This document shows, piece after piece, positions 23,793 to 35,313 of a stretch of 64,000 nt of DNA. Source of the stretch: Poronia punctata (lineage: Eukaryota > Ascomycota > Sordariomycetes > Xylariales > Xylariaceae); NCBI GenBank assembly GCA_022579005.1, contig MU401454.1:620001-684000 (forward strand), read 5' to 3'. The translations under genes and the position numbers were made by a program. The notes under the pieces were generated by a model. The model was not told the origin of the DNA. It made no database searches and saw nothing but the letters and a program-made list of their open reading frames with translations. Each line of letters begins with the position of its first letter. The first letter of the stretch is position 1.

Positions 23793-25992
23793 CTTGCTCC
23801 TCGAAGCTGTCCGGGTTGGCTGGGTTGGCTGGGTTATATAGCATTAGAGACCAGAGTATGATGGTTCGGCAAGCGACCTTTACACCATACAAGTCAACCA
23901 CATTATAGCATAATGAAACTAGGGGTTTGCCTCTCAATATCAAAACATCCGCAGATGCGATATAATGTCCCTGTCATATCAATAAGTATGGCGCAATCGT
24001 ATATGGACTTTAAATGAACTCCTATACATTATTAGTAATCTTGGTAGGCAGACTTTGACTGTGCTCTAACTCTCCGAGGACATCTTTAACCATCCCCGAA
24101 AACCTACCTCCTTAGCCCCCCACGTATCTTCAAGCTGAGTATTATGAGCAGGGGACCTTGAGATATGCATTTTAGTTTGCGAAAACGATTCCGACTAAGC
24201 CACGATCGCACAGGACACCGAAGACCATATGCATGTCAGACGATGCATCTGGTTTAGATATTGCTTGCACTGCACATGGGTAACTGATGAACGATCCTAG
24301 CGATTCCCAAGTGGCAAATCTAGATAAGGTTGGATAAATCCTGGATGATAGATCTAATTGGCAATGGGGGCGAAACAAAAAGGTATGATTGCTCCTAGCG
24401 AGGGGCAAAGTGATCGGCCGAATTGGAGATTCAAAAACTTTTTTTTTTTTCAATTATCCACCTCTATGCGTACGAGTAGGTACAGACTGTGCTCGAGCGC
24501 TTTGGTAAAGATCTGTGATAAGACGCAATACAAGGATATATATCTGCTAGCATTAAATCGAAGAGCTGAGAAGGAATGATACTGGCAGGAAGGGGGCATG
24601 CTCTTGACGTGGCTTTTGCTCAAAACTGCCCGATTGAACTGGGGTATGACCTGGGGTATGACCTGGGGTTAGTCATTAATGATTGTATTATTGGAATGTG
24701 TCACCCAAGGCCTGCCTTGAAGGTAAATGTACATTTAGAATCGACTCGGGATAGTAAAATTTAGACGCAACTTTGAACGACCAAGAAATGACGGCAAAAA
24801 TGGGAAAGGGGCTCATTATTTGAGGTAGATATGCTAGGGCAAAAATCCTCAAACTTCGCGTCACCTGCACCTGCGAGAACGTGACAAATTGAAGGAATAT
24901 GGGACATATTGGTAGCACTTGCAGGATTCAGGACCCCTAAAAACAAGAGAATCCAAATTAAGTACTTACCTACCCCGCCATCAACCCGCAATAGCCTGTC
25001 AGTGCCACTAGGTACCATATAATCACGCCTAGCATATCTGGTTCAATCCTGAAATGGGATGAGCTAGGACCCTTGTCTGCACGGAGATGCACCTCGAAGC
25101 TGCATGTGCGTCCAGTCATATCCATGTCTTCTCGCTTGTAACCGGGTGAGTGGCAGTGGAACCTTTGAATAGGCCGCGGCCCAGACCAAGCCCAAGATCC
25201 CGATGTCTTGTGGATATCGGAAATCACTTATGCCCATATCAAGTTCAGCAATGGAAAAATCTCATCCAAAACCATACAAAGGGATTTCCAGGCACGTCTT
25301 TTAGGAGAGGGAGACTGGAAAAGCCCCAGAATATGAAGAACAACCACATCTCCCCTTCCCCCCTTCCCTGCCGGGTCAACTTTGCTCTATTAAGTTTTGT
25401 CCATCCTACTTCCCTTTTACTGGGACCTGGCTTCCATTTCTGAACAACACGAGCAGGCCAAGGGCATAGCAGCTGGTATCGATTAACCTCGATTCAATCC
25501 ACCTACTAGCTTTTATCATAGCATACTATTTTAGCCTGCGAAAACACCTCCTCGATTCCCGTGGACGATCTGGTTGATTCTTGGACTTGGACTTTAGGTG
25601 AATAAGTCTGTCAGTCTGAACGGGTGCTTTTTTAGAGATCGCACTCATCATGGTCGGACGAGCAACTGGACTTATAAGGTGCTAAATCCGGATAGGAGCC
25701 TTTGGCACTTGCTCGTCTGTCCTGTGATTTTAGCCCGAGAATATGTGTCTTTGCAGCGACCGAGCCGAACCAGAGACGACGTTCTCGCTTACCCGACTGA
25801 TCCCAGCGCCGAGCGAGTCAAGCCGATGACCTCGAATCGAACCTTATCCGCCCACCGTTGAAAGCTTAAGCTTCCCAGTTTCGAGGACCCGTTTGAGCCA
25901 CGCAATTTGTCCCCAACATTACTCGAGCTGTGAGGCTATATTGCCTTACGGCTTCTATCACGATAGAGACACTACAGGTAGTAGATGAGAGG
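23793..25992. other. Intergenic region, no gene recognised
   Basis: Contains the 3' flank of the ThDP gene and the promoter and leader of the cyclin gene. A short TGGGTTGGC-type direct repeat lies near 23815-23837, a TACGAGTA octamer at 24471 and a GGGGTATGACCT duplication near 24640-24668. The small frames show no motif. Confidence 0.45.
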
Positions 25993-27048
25993 ATGCCGCC
26001 GGACGAGGGCGACATGCATGGGCATGATGCTACCGGGACATCTTCCGGCACCTCGCCGTCTTTACCACCACCACCTATTCCTTCAAACGACCGAAACTTG
26101 ATAACCCAGGCACAAACACCGCCGCCTCCTCATGCTGTCCCGACAGATTCCTCGAACGATATCTTCCAATTACCGCCTATGGCCGCCCTTAAACTGCTCT
26201 CTATTGGCGTCGAATCGTTGGTTCGAGTTATGGGCGACATTCCACCGACACCACCTCCTACTACTCCTCATGTCCCCAAGATGACGGGCATGCAACAAGA
26301 AAAAGCTGCTATAGTACGGTCGCACTCTGAAAGGAATCTTGCGTACTTGCTTCAGCAGAAGGAGCCGCAGCAGCAGCAACATCCCACTGGTCATTCCCCA
26401 CCTCAATTCCAACCGCAGCAGATGGGCGAGAATCGCGCCCCTGGGTTTTTCGACACTGCACCATCTCAGTCTATTGACGGGGTATATCTCCGGAATGAGC
26501 CCTCCCCCCCGGCAACTACCAGCACGCCCCAGCCCTACATCGTCATAGGGGCGGACTCTCAGCCACTTAATCTACAACACAGCGCCATCACGCGCAAGTT
26601 CTTCAGTAAAGTACCGCCACCTATTAGTATCGAAGACTACCTCCTACGCATCCACCGGTTTTGTCCCATGTCGACGGCCGTGTACCTGGCGACATCGTTG
26701 TACATATTTCGGCTAGCCGTAGACGAACGAGCGATACCGGTGACGAAGAGGAACTGTCACCGCTTGCTCCTGGCAGGCCTTCGGGTGGCGATGAAGGCGC
26801 TCGAAGATCTGAGCTATCCTCACAGCAAGATGGCCAAGGTCGGTGGCGTGAGCGAGGCCGAGCTCGCCAGATTGGAAATCAGCTTTTGTTTCCTGGCTGG
26901 GTTCGAGTTAGTCGTCACTGAGGGGACATTGCTGAAGCACTGGGAGGTTTTGAGACAGACGGCAAACTCGAGGATGACTGGTCCTGGGGCAGACCCTATA
27001 CCAGCCTTGAGACTCGAATTTAAGCGCAAAGCGGGTCTTGGGTCTTGA
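25993..27048 (+). CDS. Pho80-like cyclin (Pho85 partner)
   Basis: Pho80-type cyclins bind the kinase Pho85 and regulate phosphate response, glycogen and cell-cycle functions. The 351-residue product has a long Pro/Gln/Ser-rich N-terminal half and a C-terminal cyclin box. Typical signatures are ISIEDYLLRIHRFCPMS, VYLATSLYIFRL, INDHR-region equivalent VTKRNCHRLLLAGLRVAMK, and the final VGGVSEAELARLEISFCFL followed by GFELVV. I chose the ATG at 25993 (MPPDEGD); the frame is open further upstream but only from a GTG. The N-terminal segment contains PPMAALKLLSIGVESLVRV, a helix also seen ahead of the cyclin box in fungal relatives. No intron is needed. An upstream exon cannot be excluded. Confidence 0.8.
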   Translation: MPPDEGDMHGHDATGTSSGTSPSLPPPPIPSNDRNLITQAQTPPPPHAVPTDSSNDIFQLPPMAALKLLSIGVESLVRVMGDIPPTPPPTTPHVPKMTGMQQEKAAIVRSHSERNLAYLLQQKEPQQQQHPTGHSPPQFQPQQMGENRAPGFFDTAPSQSIDGVYLRNEPSPPATTSTPQPYIVIGADSQPLNLQHSAITRKFFSKVPPPISIEDYLLRIHRFCPMSTAVYLATSLYIFRLAVDERAIPVTKRNCHRLLLAGLRVAMKALEDLSYPHSKMAKVGGVSEAELARLEISFCFLAGFELVVTEGTLLKHWEVLRQTANSRMTGPGADPIPALRLEFKRKAGLGS

Positions 27049-27890
27049 GAGCTGCGGTACAAAGATGTGTGAGGCCGAATGGCACAACCGTGCAGAAGGA
27101 CTGACAGTGGTAGTCTGACACCGTGTTGTTATCGCCGTGGGGGTTGGCGTTGATTTGGTTACCTTCCTATCGGGGCTTATCCACTGCTGCCTGGCAAAGC
27201 ACTTGGAGGATACATGTGGCCCGGAGACATGGGCACTCTTTAAACTCGGCACAGGCGGCTAATAAGAAGCCGGGAGAATTCTTTTTTGAGAGAATGCGTC
27301 TACTATATACTATATCCTGCGCAGGGCATCAGATACCCTGAAGTTAGCGAGCAGCCATTATATAAGCACTTTAGCGACAAGGGGGGGGATGGACTACAAA
27401 GTATGGGGCATGGTTATTTTGGGAGGTTGTCTGTTGAAGAAAATGTATACCCTTCTAGCTTAAGCAGCGGGTTATTCCTGATTATTCAAGCGCATGGAGT
27501 CGTGAGGGGATCATTATGTGCTTATTTTCCTGTACTAAATATATACAAAGTATAGGGACCTACCCACTTTCTACATTTTGATGCTTGCCCACCTATGTCG
27601 GGGAGGGCGAACATGTATTTGCGTTATGTCCTTTTAATATTACTATTCATGTAAGTACTTATATCGTCAGCCGGTTTCTACATAGGATATTCCCGTCTGC
27701 AATAACTCGAAATTATTAACCCCGATCACAAAGCAATATCTTTGGCGAGACTGTTTTGGTCACTTACTATGTCTGTGTTATTTAGTCTAGACAGTATATC
27801 TCGACTCGACAGGTGTATGTAGGTAGGTTTTAGACCAGGTTGCAGTGTCTATGTATATTCTACAATTTATTAATAAGCAAACCGACCGAA
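27049..27890. other. Intergenic region
   Basis: 3' flank of the cyclin gene and downstream flank of the Cys-rich gene that converges on it. No gene or clear regulatory element is seen. Confidence 0.5.
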
Positions 27891-28000
27891 ACCAGAGTTG
27901 GGACTTTAGATATCTTCAGGGGTTCATTCCCCCATCATATATATATATGTAGGCAAAAAAGAAACGTAAAAGGAAAAAACCACCCCTTTCTTCATATAAC

Positions 28001-28294
28001 TTACCAAACAGGCATCCCCTCACTCCTGGCCAAATCCAACTCGCAATCACGACAATTCTCCCGTAAGTAATGCGTCTCGGTACCGATCAGACATCTGCGC
28101 AAGAAACAAGGGCCGGAGTGATTATTCTTCTTGACGCGGATGATGCGTTCTCGTCGGTGGAAGAAGAATTTCTTGGTGGACGTCATCTGGGGACAGTGGC
28201 ATGCGTAGCGGATCTGGATGCACCAGCATCGGTCCGGACGGGGGATTGTTAGGGTTAGGCCTTGGGTTTGGATTGTTGGTTTGGGGGAGTTCAT
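28001..28294 (-). CDS. Small Cys-rich protein of unknown function, 3' end uncertain
   Basis: The frame gives about 97 residues with regularly placed cysteines and histidines: RCWCIQIRYACHCPQ near residue 22, HRRERI, GPCFLRRCLI and ENCRDCELDLA. This pattern suggests a small zinc-binding or disulphide-rich protein conserved among fungi, but I cannot name a family. There is no signal peptide. The frame runs into a stop after MPVW, yet a perfect donor GTAAGT lies at 28004-27999, so the gene probably has a short final exon below 27990. One acceptor choice near 27895 (AAAG) would add about ten residues. The start is the ATG at 28294. Confidence 0.4.
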   Translation of the reverse strand: MNSPKPTIQTQGLTLTIPRPDRCWCIQIRYACHCPQMTSTKKFFFHRRERIIRVKKNNHSGPCFLRRCLIGTETHYLRENCRDCELDLARSEGMPVW

Positions 28295-30185
28295 TTTTTT
28301 TTAAGAAGGGAGGGAGGTGGTGGTGGTTGGGGATTTGAAGGTTGGTAGGGGGGAGAAGAAGAAAAAGGGGGAAAGGGGGAAGAAGAGAAAGTCTTTGCGC
28401 GGGATAGCTAGATAGGTAGGTTGGTAAGGTTGGGTTGGATACCGATACGTGAATGGTTACTTGATATCTTGTTTGCGCAAAGCTTGCTCTTGCTCTTGTT
28501 GTGTTGTGTTGTGCTGTATTATGATGAAGGAAGTTGTTCGTCTAGAGGGATGAAACATGTTGACTGTTTTATAGAGTGGGAGGGCCATTGTTTGACGAGG
28601 GCTTCGAAGATGAAAGGAAAAGGAGAGCTCTTTATTTGCCTTATTTGCTCGTCTTTTCTTTGTTTGGAAATTTAGTAGTTCCTTAGAATGTGATTGTTAT
28701 AATTTGGAAAATCGTGACAAAGAATTTCAAGGACTACACAGCTGTGTGAGGATATGCCACTAAATGATAAATTTCGGTTTGGCTTTTGTAGTTGAGATTA
28801 GATGAAAGCCCCCCTTAACTAAATCATCTTATTCAAGAACACTATGACGAATTGGACTTTCTCCTTGAGAGAGGGGATTTGAGGTTTCTGCTCTCATTCT
28901 TCTCCTGGTGGGTGGGTTAGTACAAATTGTTTCTTCTAAGGCTTCCGCTGACAAACGCGTAAGGATACACGCGGACAGGCATCTTCGTGTCGGGTTCCCC
29001 TAGTATGATAGGAAGATTTGTCGTGGCATACTGGAGAAGTTAGGGAGGTTAGGGAAGTGCCGGACGTCCTGTTCTAGGGTCGTCCGGGTCCGGGGTGTGG
29101 AGAGACGAGTGGTTCCGGAACCTCACGTATAGTTTCCGAACGGCACGGCATGCTGGTTTCTTGGACTAGCTACTGGGATTCTATTTTAAACAAAAATCGT
29201 CTCCCGAATTACACTTGAACCTGGGAGTATTTGAACTCGACGTTGTCTTGTACTTCTCATTTAGTAGTAAGGGTCAAAATTTAAGGTATCAACAATAACA
29301 CCTTGGGAAGCTAAAGACAATATACAAGTAGGTATCTCCGTATCCCTAATAGTGATGAATAACCAAGTTCTTTTTCATCTCACCCTAGGTACCTATTTCT
29401 ACAAACATTCCACATTCTGATCATCGTTCTTTCCAAATTGCATCTTCTGTGCAAATATGGACCGATCATGTTCAGTTGAGGATCTCTGCAATCGGACCTA
29501 GGCGAGCGCGTAAATTTTGAATATATATCTTTCCTATTATTTACTAAAATATACAGACTGTACAGCAGCACGTGGTCATACATGCGGCGATTGATGGAAG
29601 ATACTTTAATCAGGCAACAGTATTAACCCGGACTACACCCCACCAAGTCAAGCCATCCTACCCCACCTTCAGCTTACACATTTGGATTCCTATTGGACAG
29701 CTTTATTGCCAACGGGCTTCTTTGTCCATCCTCAAGTGAGACGCCAATACCGTACACACACACTCACCCCATCAGGCCATTGGATACCATTCTAGAATGA
29801 CCAGTCCGCGAAAGGGGAGAGTGACCAAGTCTAGGCATCCAAATTACCATCTACTAGCCAGCAACTTTGCTTCATTAACCGAGATGCAAGTCTAGCAAGG
29901 CAGCGGCATTCCTGGATGTATTTCTGAGCTGTTTGCCGTGTCTGGTCTTCCTTAGCGGACCGTCCGGACCTCTCATTTTTGGTCGTATTGTCGAGAAATC
30001 ATACTATATATCTTCATCAGCGTTTCTTCTTTTCGAGTAATTCATCCCAATTTATGATACCCCAGTATATATTATATTTTCTAGAAACGTCTCTCTGTCG
30101 TCAAACTTCATGCCGTTGAAGGTCACAACCAACATACCAACCCTCCAAGTGCTTCTAGTTTCGCCCATTATCCTTACCTGCCACG
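28295..30185. other. Intergenic region between divergent Cys-rich and HeLo-pseudokinase-protease genes
   Basis: A 1.9-kb stretch shared by the promoters of two divergently oriented genes. A purine-rich GGGGAGAAGAAG tract lies at about 28345-28395. The reading frames are short and unconvincing. Confidence 0.5.
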
Positions 30186-33100
30186 ATGGAGTCTTACTTA
30201 CCAGGTCGTGGCCTACAAGTTGGCCTCGGACGTCGGCTGAGCAGGCTATATGACGACACTAAGAAGTCGTCCGACTTTGTCCAGGAGCCTGTACAGCCGG
30301 CCGACGATCCTGAGATCAAGGCACTTCATCGTAAACTACGTATTCAAAAGGACAGATTCGTTAGCTGGGGCTTGGAATGGTCCGACTCGAACCAATCGGC
30401 CGAGATAGATGAGTCCCTCAACGAAGCCGGCTTGACGAATATTGTCATGAGCATCATGGGCACCATCAAAGACATCTTGGCCGAGGCAGAACCTCTCTGG
30501 CTGGCCTCGAGAAGGCCATCTGGAAGCGAGAGGGCGTCAGAAAAGGCGCCCGCAGACCGCAAGATAAAATGGGACAAGGGCCGGTTCGAGGATCTTGTCA
30601 AGGACTTGACAACCTCGATCGATACGCTCTGCGACCTATCCCGCACTCGGTCATCTGTGGCCATGGCTGCAGGTCTTTCAGGAGAGACGACGAAACCGAA
30701 GCAGTCTATAGAAGATATGCGGCTTTACGGATCCACGCGGATACGGACGCCTAAGCAGGTCGATCCCAGAACACTCACGAGCCTTGAGTCAATACCAGGA
30801 CCGCCTTTGTCCGAACCCGAAGGCCGCCAAGGCCGCCAAAGCCGCCCTCAAGAGGTTTTCTTTATGAACAAGAAAGATTATACGGAGCTTACACAACGAC
30901 CTGCTGGACAAACCTGGTCTCCTCTCTTGGTTGAATACGCCGACTTTGATCCAATCTACTCTGCCACAGGAGTCATGCCTGAAATGTCTAGATTTGAAAG
31001 ACTGAGCGCCGGTCTGCAGTCGGAATCGTCAAGGTTGCCTGGAGCTTGGATCGGTCTACCTCTTCTCCTGGGTTATTACGAGGACATGGCTCTCTCTAGA
31101 TTGGCCCTAGTCTACTCATTTCCGCCCACCTTCAAGCCGGTAACCTTTGAAAACGAAACGGAGCGGCCGGTAGATAATTTGTGCACACTGACTAACCTGC
31201 TCAGTCGGCCGGACTTCGAACCAACGCTGGAGGCCAAGTTTCGTCTGGCCTATAATCTAGCAAACACCGTGTTCGACATGCATTCGCGGGGCATCACACA
31301 CGGGAATCTCAACGGGTCGGCAATCTCTTTTACTACCTCGGGCCACTCTACCTCCACCTCTACATCAGGCTCGACAGGCGTGAACGAGGTCGATATACGT
31401 CATCCACTGGTGTCCTCTTTCGATATCTTCTCCAAAACCTCTTCGACTAGTTCCAATACCTCTGCTTTCCTGTTACACCGACATCCGCTCGACCCCCGAA
31501 CCACCAGTCAGTCCCCGTTGGCTTCTAATAGCGAAACCAAGTCATTGGACCTCTATTCGCTTGCCATGATGCTCGTCTCAATCGGTCTATGGACTGCACT
31601 AGAAAATCTCGCCCCCTCTTCCGACTCGCCAGGCATCCCAGAATCAGTCCTCGGCCAACTAGCCATCAGGTGTGGCACGCCTTATATGAGGGCTGTCCAG
31701 GCCTGTTGGAATGCGGTTGATCTCGAGCTTTCTCGGGAAGACCAGGCCGACGAAATCATAAGACAAGTTCAGATTAGAGTGGGTGGTTATCTCGAAGCCT
31801 GTTGCATACTGGACGGCGTCAGTGGGCTTGATGATCGTCTCGGTGAAGATATCCTCCACTTACCTCCTCGTAGAGGTCGACGCCGGGCCGCACTTGGAAG
31901 CCCTTCGGTTGATTTACATTTGGCTTATCCTAGTGTCCTGACACGTGGAACTTCCTCTTCTTTGGCGTTACCACAACAGCCTTCGCGTAAGACACAGGAG
32001 GTTTATTGTACGAAGTCACTGTTCTTCCAACTTTTGACTAGTATTTGGCTGACATTTAAGTAGTGACACCGGAGAGCAGCAAACTTCAGGAACCGAAAGA
32101 TGAACTCAAAGAGAAGTCGAAAGATGAAATCAGAGAGAAGCCGAAAGAAAAACCAAAAGACAAGCCGAAAGACAAGCCATCCAAACTTCGATTATATCCC
32201 CAGATCCCCCTACCCAGCCACATAGTCCAGCAATGGAACGAGATATTAATGCCGCAGATCAATATGGCTCTGAAACATTTTTACCGCAAAAACCCAGAGT
32301 CGGTCGAGATCTCGCTCGAGTCCATCGGCGAGTCACCACAGAAGACGACTCCTACAGTATTAGTAGTGTGCACTTCTGTCAGTAAAGTGCGCGCTATATT
32401 GATGAAGAAACTTGGCATCCTCTTCGACGGGACCACGACAGAAATCTCGCTCAAAGTATGCCGGGGCTCTATGGTGCGGTCAAGAAAAAGTCCGAGGCGT
32501 AGTATGAAAGGGAGCGACAGGCCGGCCACACCCCGTCAACAAGAAGACAATGGCCCCGGCGGCGACGAGGAGACACCGGCGGCTAATCCGGATTACCAGG
32601 AGAAGCCACAGAATGGGGCCAGCATCGGGGCTTGGATCGGAAACAAGCATCTGCCACCCGTAAGTCTAGGAGGCGTCATCATCGTAGACGACAAGCCATA
32701 TGGTATGACGGTACACCACATGCTCGACGACCCCGAAGCCCCCTTTCAGGCTGCCGGTAAATTCCAGGGGTCATTAGAAGGCGCAAAACGAGCCAACGCA
32801 TCTACTTTCCGAAGCAGTGCCGCATCACAAGGTCTTCAATATCTTGTCGAAGGCGACATCTCATCCGAAAGTAGCGGAGAAGACTTTGCCTGCGAGTTCT
32901 CCGATGACGAGTCCGAGTACTCCGTCACGGATCTTACGAGTGATGACGAGGATGAAGACGAAGAGGAAGAGTTTGACGAGCCGGGCGATATTCCCGGGAT
33001 AGAACCAGGATGTGGAGATGGTATGTGAAACTGTAGGACCAATAAACACGCTTAACCCCCTCTGTTGTACTGTTGAAGGTTGAAGGTTTTTTTTTTTTTT

Positions 33101-34238
33101 TTTGACTTGGCTTCGAGTCGAGTGCTTGTGGAGGTGATATATGGCGATGAAATTAAGATGAAGTTCGCCTTACTGATGTTGTATTGTCCAGGTTATATCG
33201 TAACTCAACCAGCACTTGATGATGTTCCTGAAGGGTTCTACCCGTCGTCGGAAACCGAAGACGAGGTAAGTTAAAACAGCCTCACGAAAATATTGCCTGT
33301 CCGCTAGGCTTTCCTGTTCCTCGTTCCCCTAGATGTATGATCGTGGAGTGCCGGGATCGCAAGATGCTAAGTACTTGATGTATAGGACCACATTGATACA
33401 TACAAAGTCGGCGAAGTCTATGCCTCTTCGGGCATAAGAAGAAGAATGGAGAACGACCTCGTCCATGAAATCGACTGGGCCCTATTCGAATTCCAAAACG
33501 AGAGAGTTCCCGAGAAGAACGCTTTCCCTCCAGTCTCGGCCGACTCCCATCCAGCCACTCCTGGTCATCTGCAGCCCGTAGAGGTGGCCCCGGCAAAATC
33601 CTTGCCTGGACTAGACGTTCAATGCATGGCCCGCACAAGCGGTTGTCAGGTAGGTTTATCGCCGGAAAACAAAATTAAAACAAGCAGCCTCAAACTAACA
33701 GACAAAACCTTAGGCCGGTCGAATCTTACCCACGCTCGCATCAGTCAAAATCTACGGACGCACCTCCCCAAGCCACTCATACCAAGTAAGCGGAAGAATA
33801 CCGGGCATGTCAAAACCAACCACCCCACCAAACCAAGCCACCAGACGCGAAGTATCTCTCGGAATACCCGGCGACTCGGGCGCCTGGGTCGTCGACATGC
33901 TCTACGGCCGACTATGCGGCCACATCCTAGCATGGAGCGAGCGGAAACAGGTAGCCTACATCTGTCCAATGGACGTTCTCCTCCTCGACATTGCCCAGTC
34001 TCTAGAAGCGACAGAGGTACGATTACCTCATGGTGAGGCCATCGTTTCACTTGACGATCATCATATGATTGAGGAAGAGGAAGAGGAAGGTTGGGAGGAT
34101 GCAAATGAGAAGATGCCACATTTATTGCACCAGCATTATGGCACGGAAGGGATACTTGCACCACGTGGGGATGAGGAACACTTTATGTCGCAAATGACGA
34201 CGCTGGAGAGGGATATGGAAAAGGTGCATTTTGGATGA
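30186..34238 (+). CDS. HeLo-like / pseudokinase / trypsin-fold protease fusion protein
   Basis: Five exons join in frame: 30186-31986, 32064-33020, 33192-33265, 33386-33649, 33714-34238, encoding 1206 residues. Residues 1-155 are helical and resemble HeLo/HET-S-type domains ([15 protein letters not shown] near 52-66, [14 protein letters not shown] near 128-141). Residues about 235-560 resemble a protein kinase fold: [31 protein letters not shown] in place of the catalytic HRD, and [17 protein letters not shown]. The glycine loop and HRD are absent, so it is a pseudokinase. A Lys/Glu/Pro linker (602-640) leads to a region with His819 in TVHHM, Asp974 in EIDWALF and Ser1087 in GIPGDSGAW, the order and motif of a trypsin-like protease. 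Residues 885-915 are strongly acidic. HeLo domains drive membrane-targeting cell death in fungi, so a death-effector role is inferred, not shown. Intron 1 (GTAAGA...GCTGAC...TAG) is what links the kinase-like and protease halves; without it they would be two genes. Confidence 0.75.
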
Positions 34239-34526
34239 AATGGGATGTTGAGGTTCAGCGTTGCGATGGATTGATTTATGACAAGATGCGATTTCTGACT
34301 ACCTGGGTGCCTGGGTACGTCCGTTGGTAAGATTTAGGAATCTTATGTCTCACCACTTATGCCTCTATTTGCGAGACACTTTGACAAATGAATACTAGAT
34401 ATATCTCATACACAGGCAAACAAAGCGGTATGGTATAACCATTCATCGATTCATTCATTTATTTATTCAGCCCATTAAAAAACACCCACATCTCTGCTTT
34501 CCTTTCCTTTTGTTCATGTCACACAC

Positions 34527-35313
34527 TCATACCATGAGTAAAAACCCAGCAACAACCATAACACCCGTACTCGCAACAGCGCCAAGACCACCAAACGCCA
34601 AAGGCACATTCAGCGAAGCCGCAGCATTCCCGGTAGACTCAGGACTCGGGGCATCCTCTGAATCATCATCATTATCCACATCGCCGAAATCATCGGCGTT
34701 ATCGACCATGCTACTTAAAGCGCTGTCCGAGGTGAACGATGCCGTAACCCTGGTCTGGTTCGTACATGCCGAAGGGGTTTCCGGTGATGGACCGTCTACG
34801 AATCGGACAGCGGAGCACTACAACAATTTCCACATTAGAATCAAGGAGCGACGGAAAAATGGGAGAGAAGAGGAGGGAAAGGAAGGAGACAAAAAATAAT
34901 AATAATACCTGATAAAGCAAGCCATCCGCCCCGGAAGCAACAACATTCAAAACGGCCTTCTTGCCGACAAACTCGTCCGGCACAGTGACTTGTTTCGAGC
35001 AGTATTGACCCGGCTGGCCCTGCTGCACGATGGGATAGATCTGTGTCCAGTTCTTGCCACCGTCCGTGGTGATCCTGTATAACCAGTTCGTTTGAGGGTG
35101 GGTGGAGGCCGTGGAGATGGCGTCGCCGCCGACGTGGAAATCGACGACTTTGGCGCCGGGCAGATCGAGCGCGTACCCGCCGCAGGGTCCGTCGTCTTCC
35201 GATTCCTCTCTTATGGAGCCGATGGGCGAGGGGTAGTGTAGTGTGAAGTGCGCGTTTACGGCGCTGGCGGCGACGAGGAGGAGGGTGGTTGTTGTTAGGA
35301 AGGGGCGGACCAT
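34527..35313 (-). CDS. GPI-anchored X325/Bim1-like copper protein
   Basis: X325 proteins have an LPMO-like fold but do not cleave polysaccharides. The Cryptococcus member Bim1 binds copper at the cell surface and helps import it. Exons (minus strand): 35313-34909 and 34817-34527, 231 residues. A signal peptide ends at VNA, leaving His22 (HFTLHYPSPIGS) as the new N-terminus, the residue that forms the copper-binding histidine brace. GPCGGYALDLPG and paired cysteines follow. The C-terminus has a Ser/Asp-rich spacer, a likely GPI site near STGNAAAS and a hydrophobic tail ending GVMVVAGFLLMV. Exon 2 starts CSAVRFVDGP after a TTGTAG acceptor. It is convergent with the HeLo-pseudokinase-protease gene and divergent from the ferric reductase gene 2.2 kb away, which suggests a metal-uptake neighbourhood. 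Confidence 0.85.

Noticed and set aside
32063..33028. Second separate gene starting at 32063
   Set aside because: The frame starts with GTG, and a GTAAGA donor, GCTGAC branch and TAG acceptor join it in frame to the upstream pseudokinase exon, so one fused gene is more likely.
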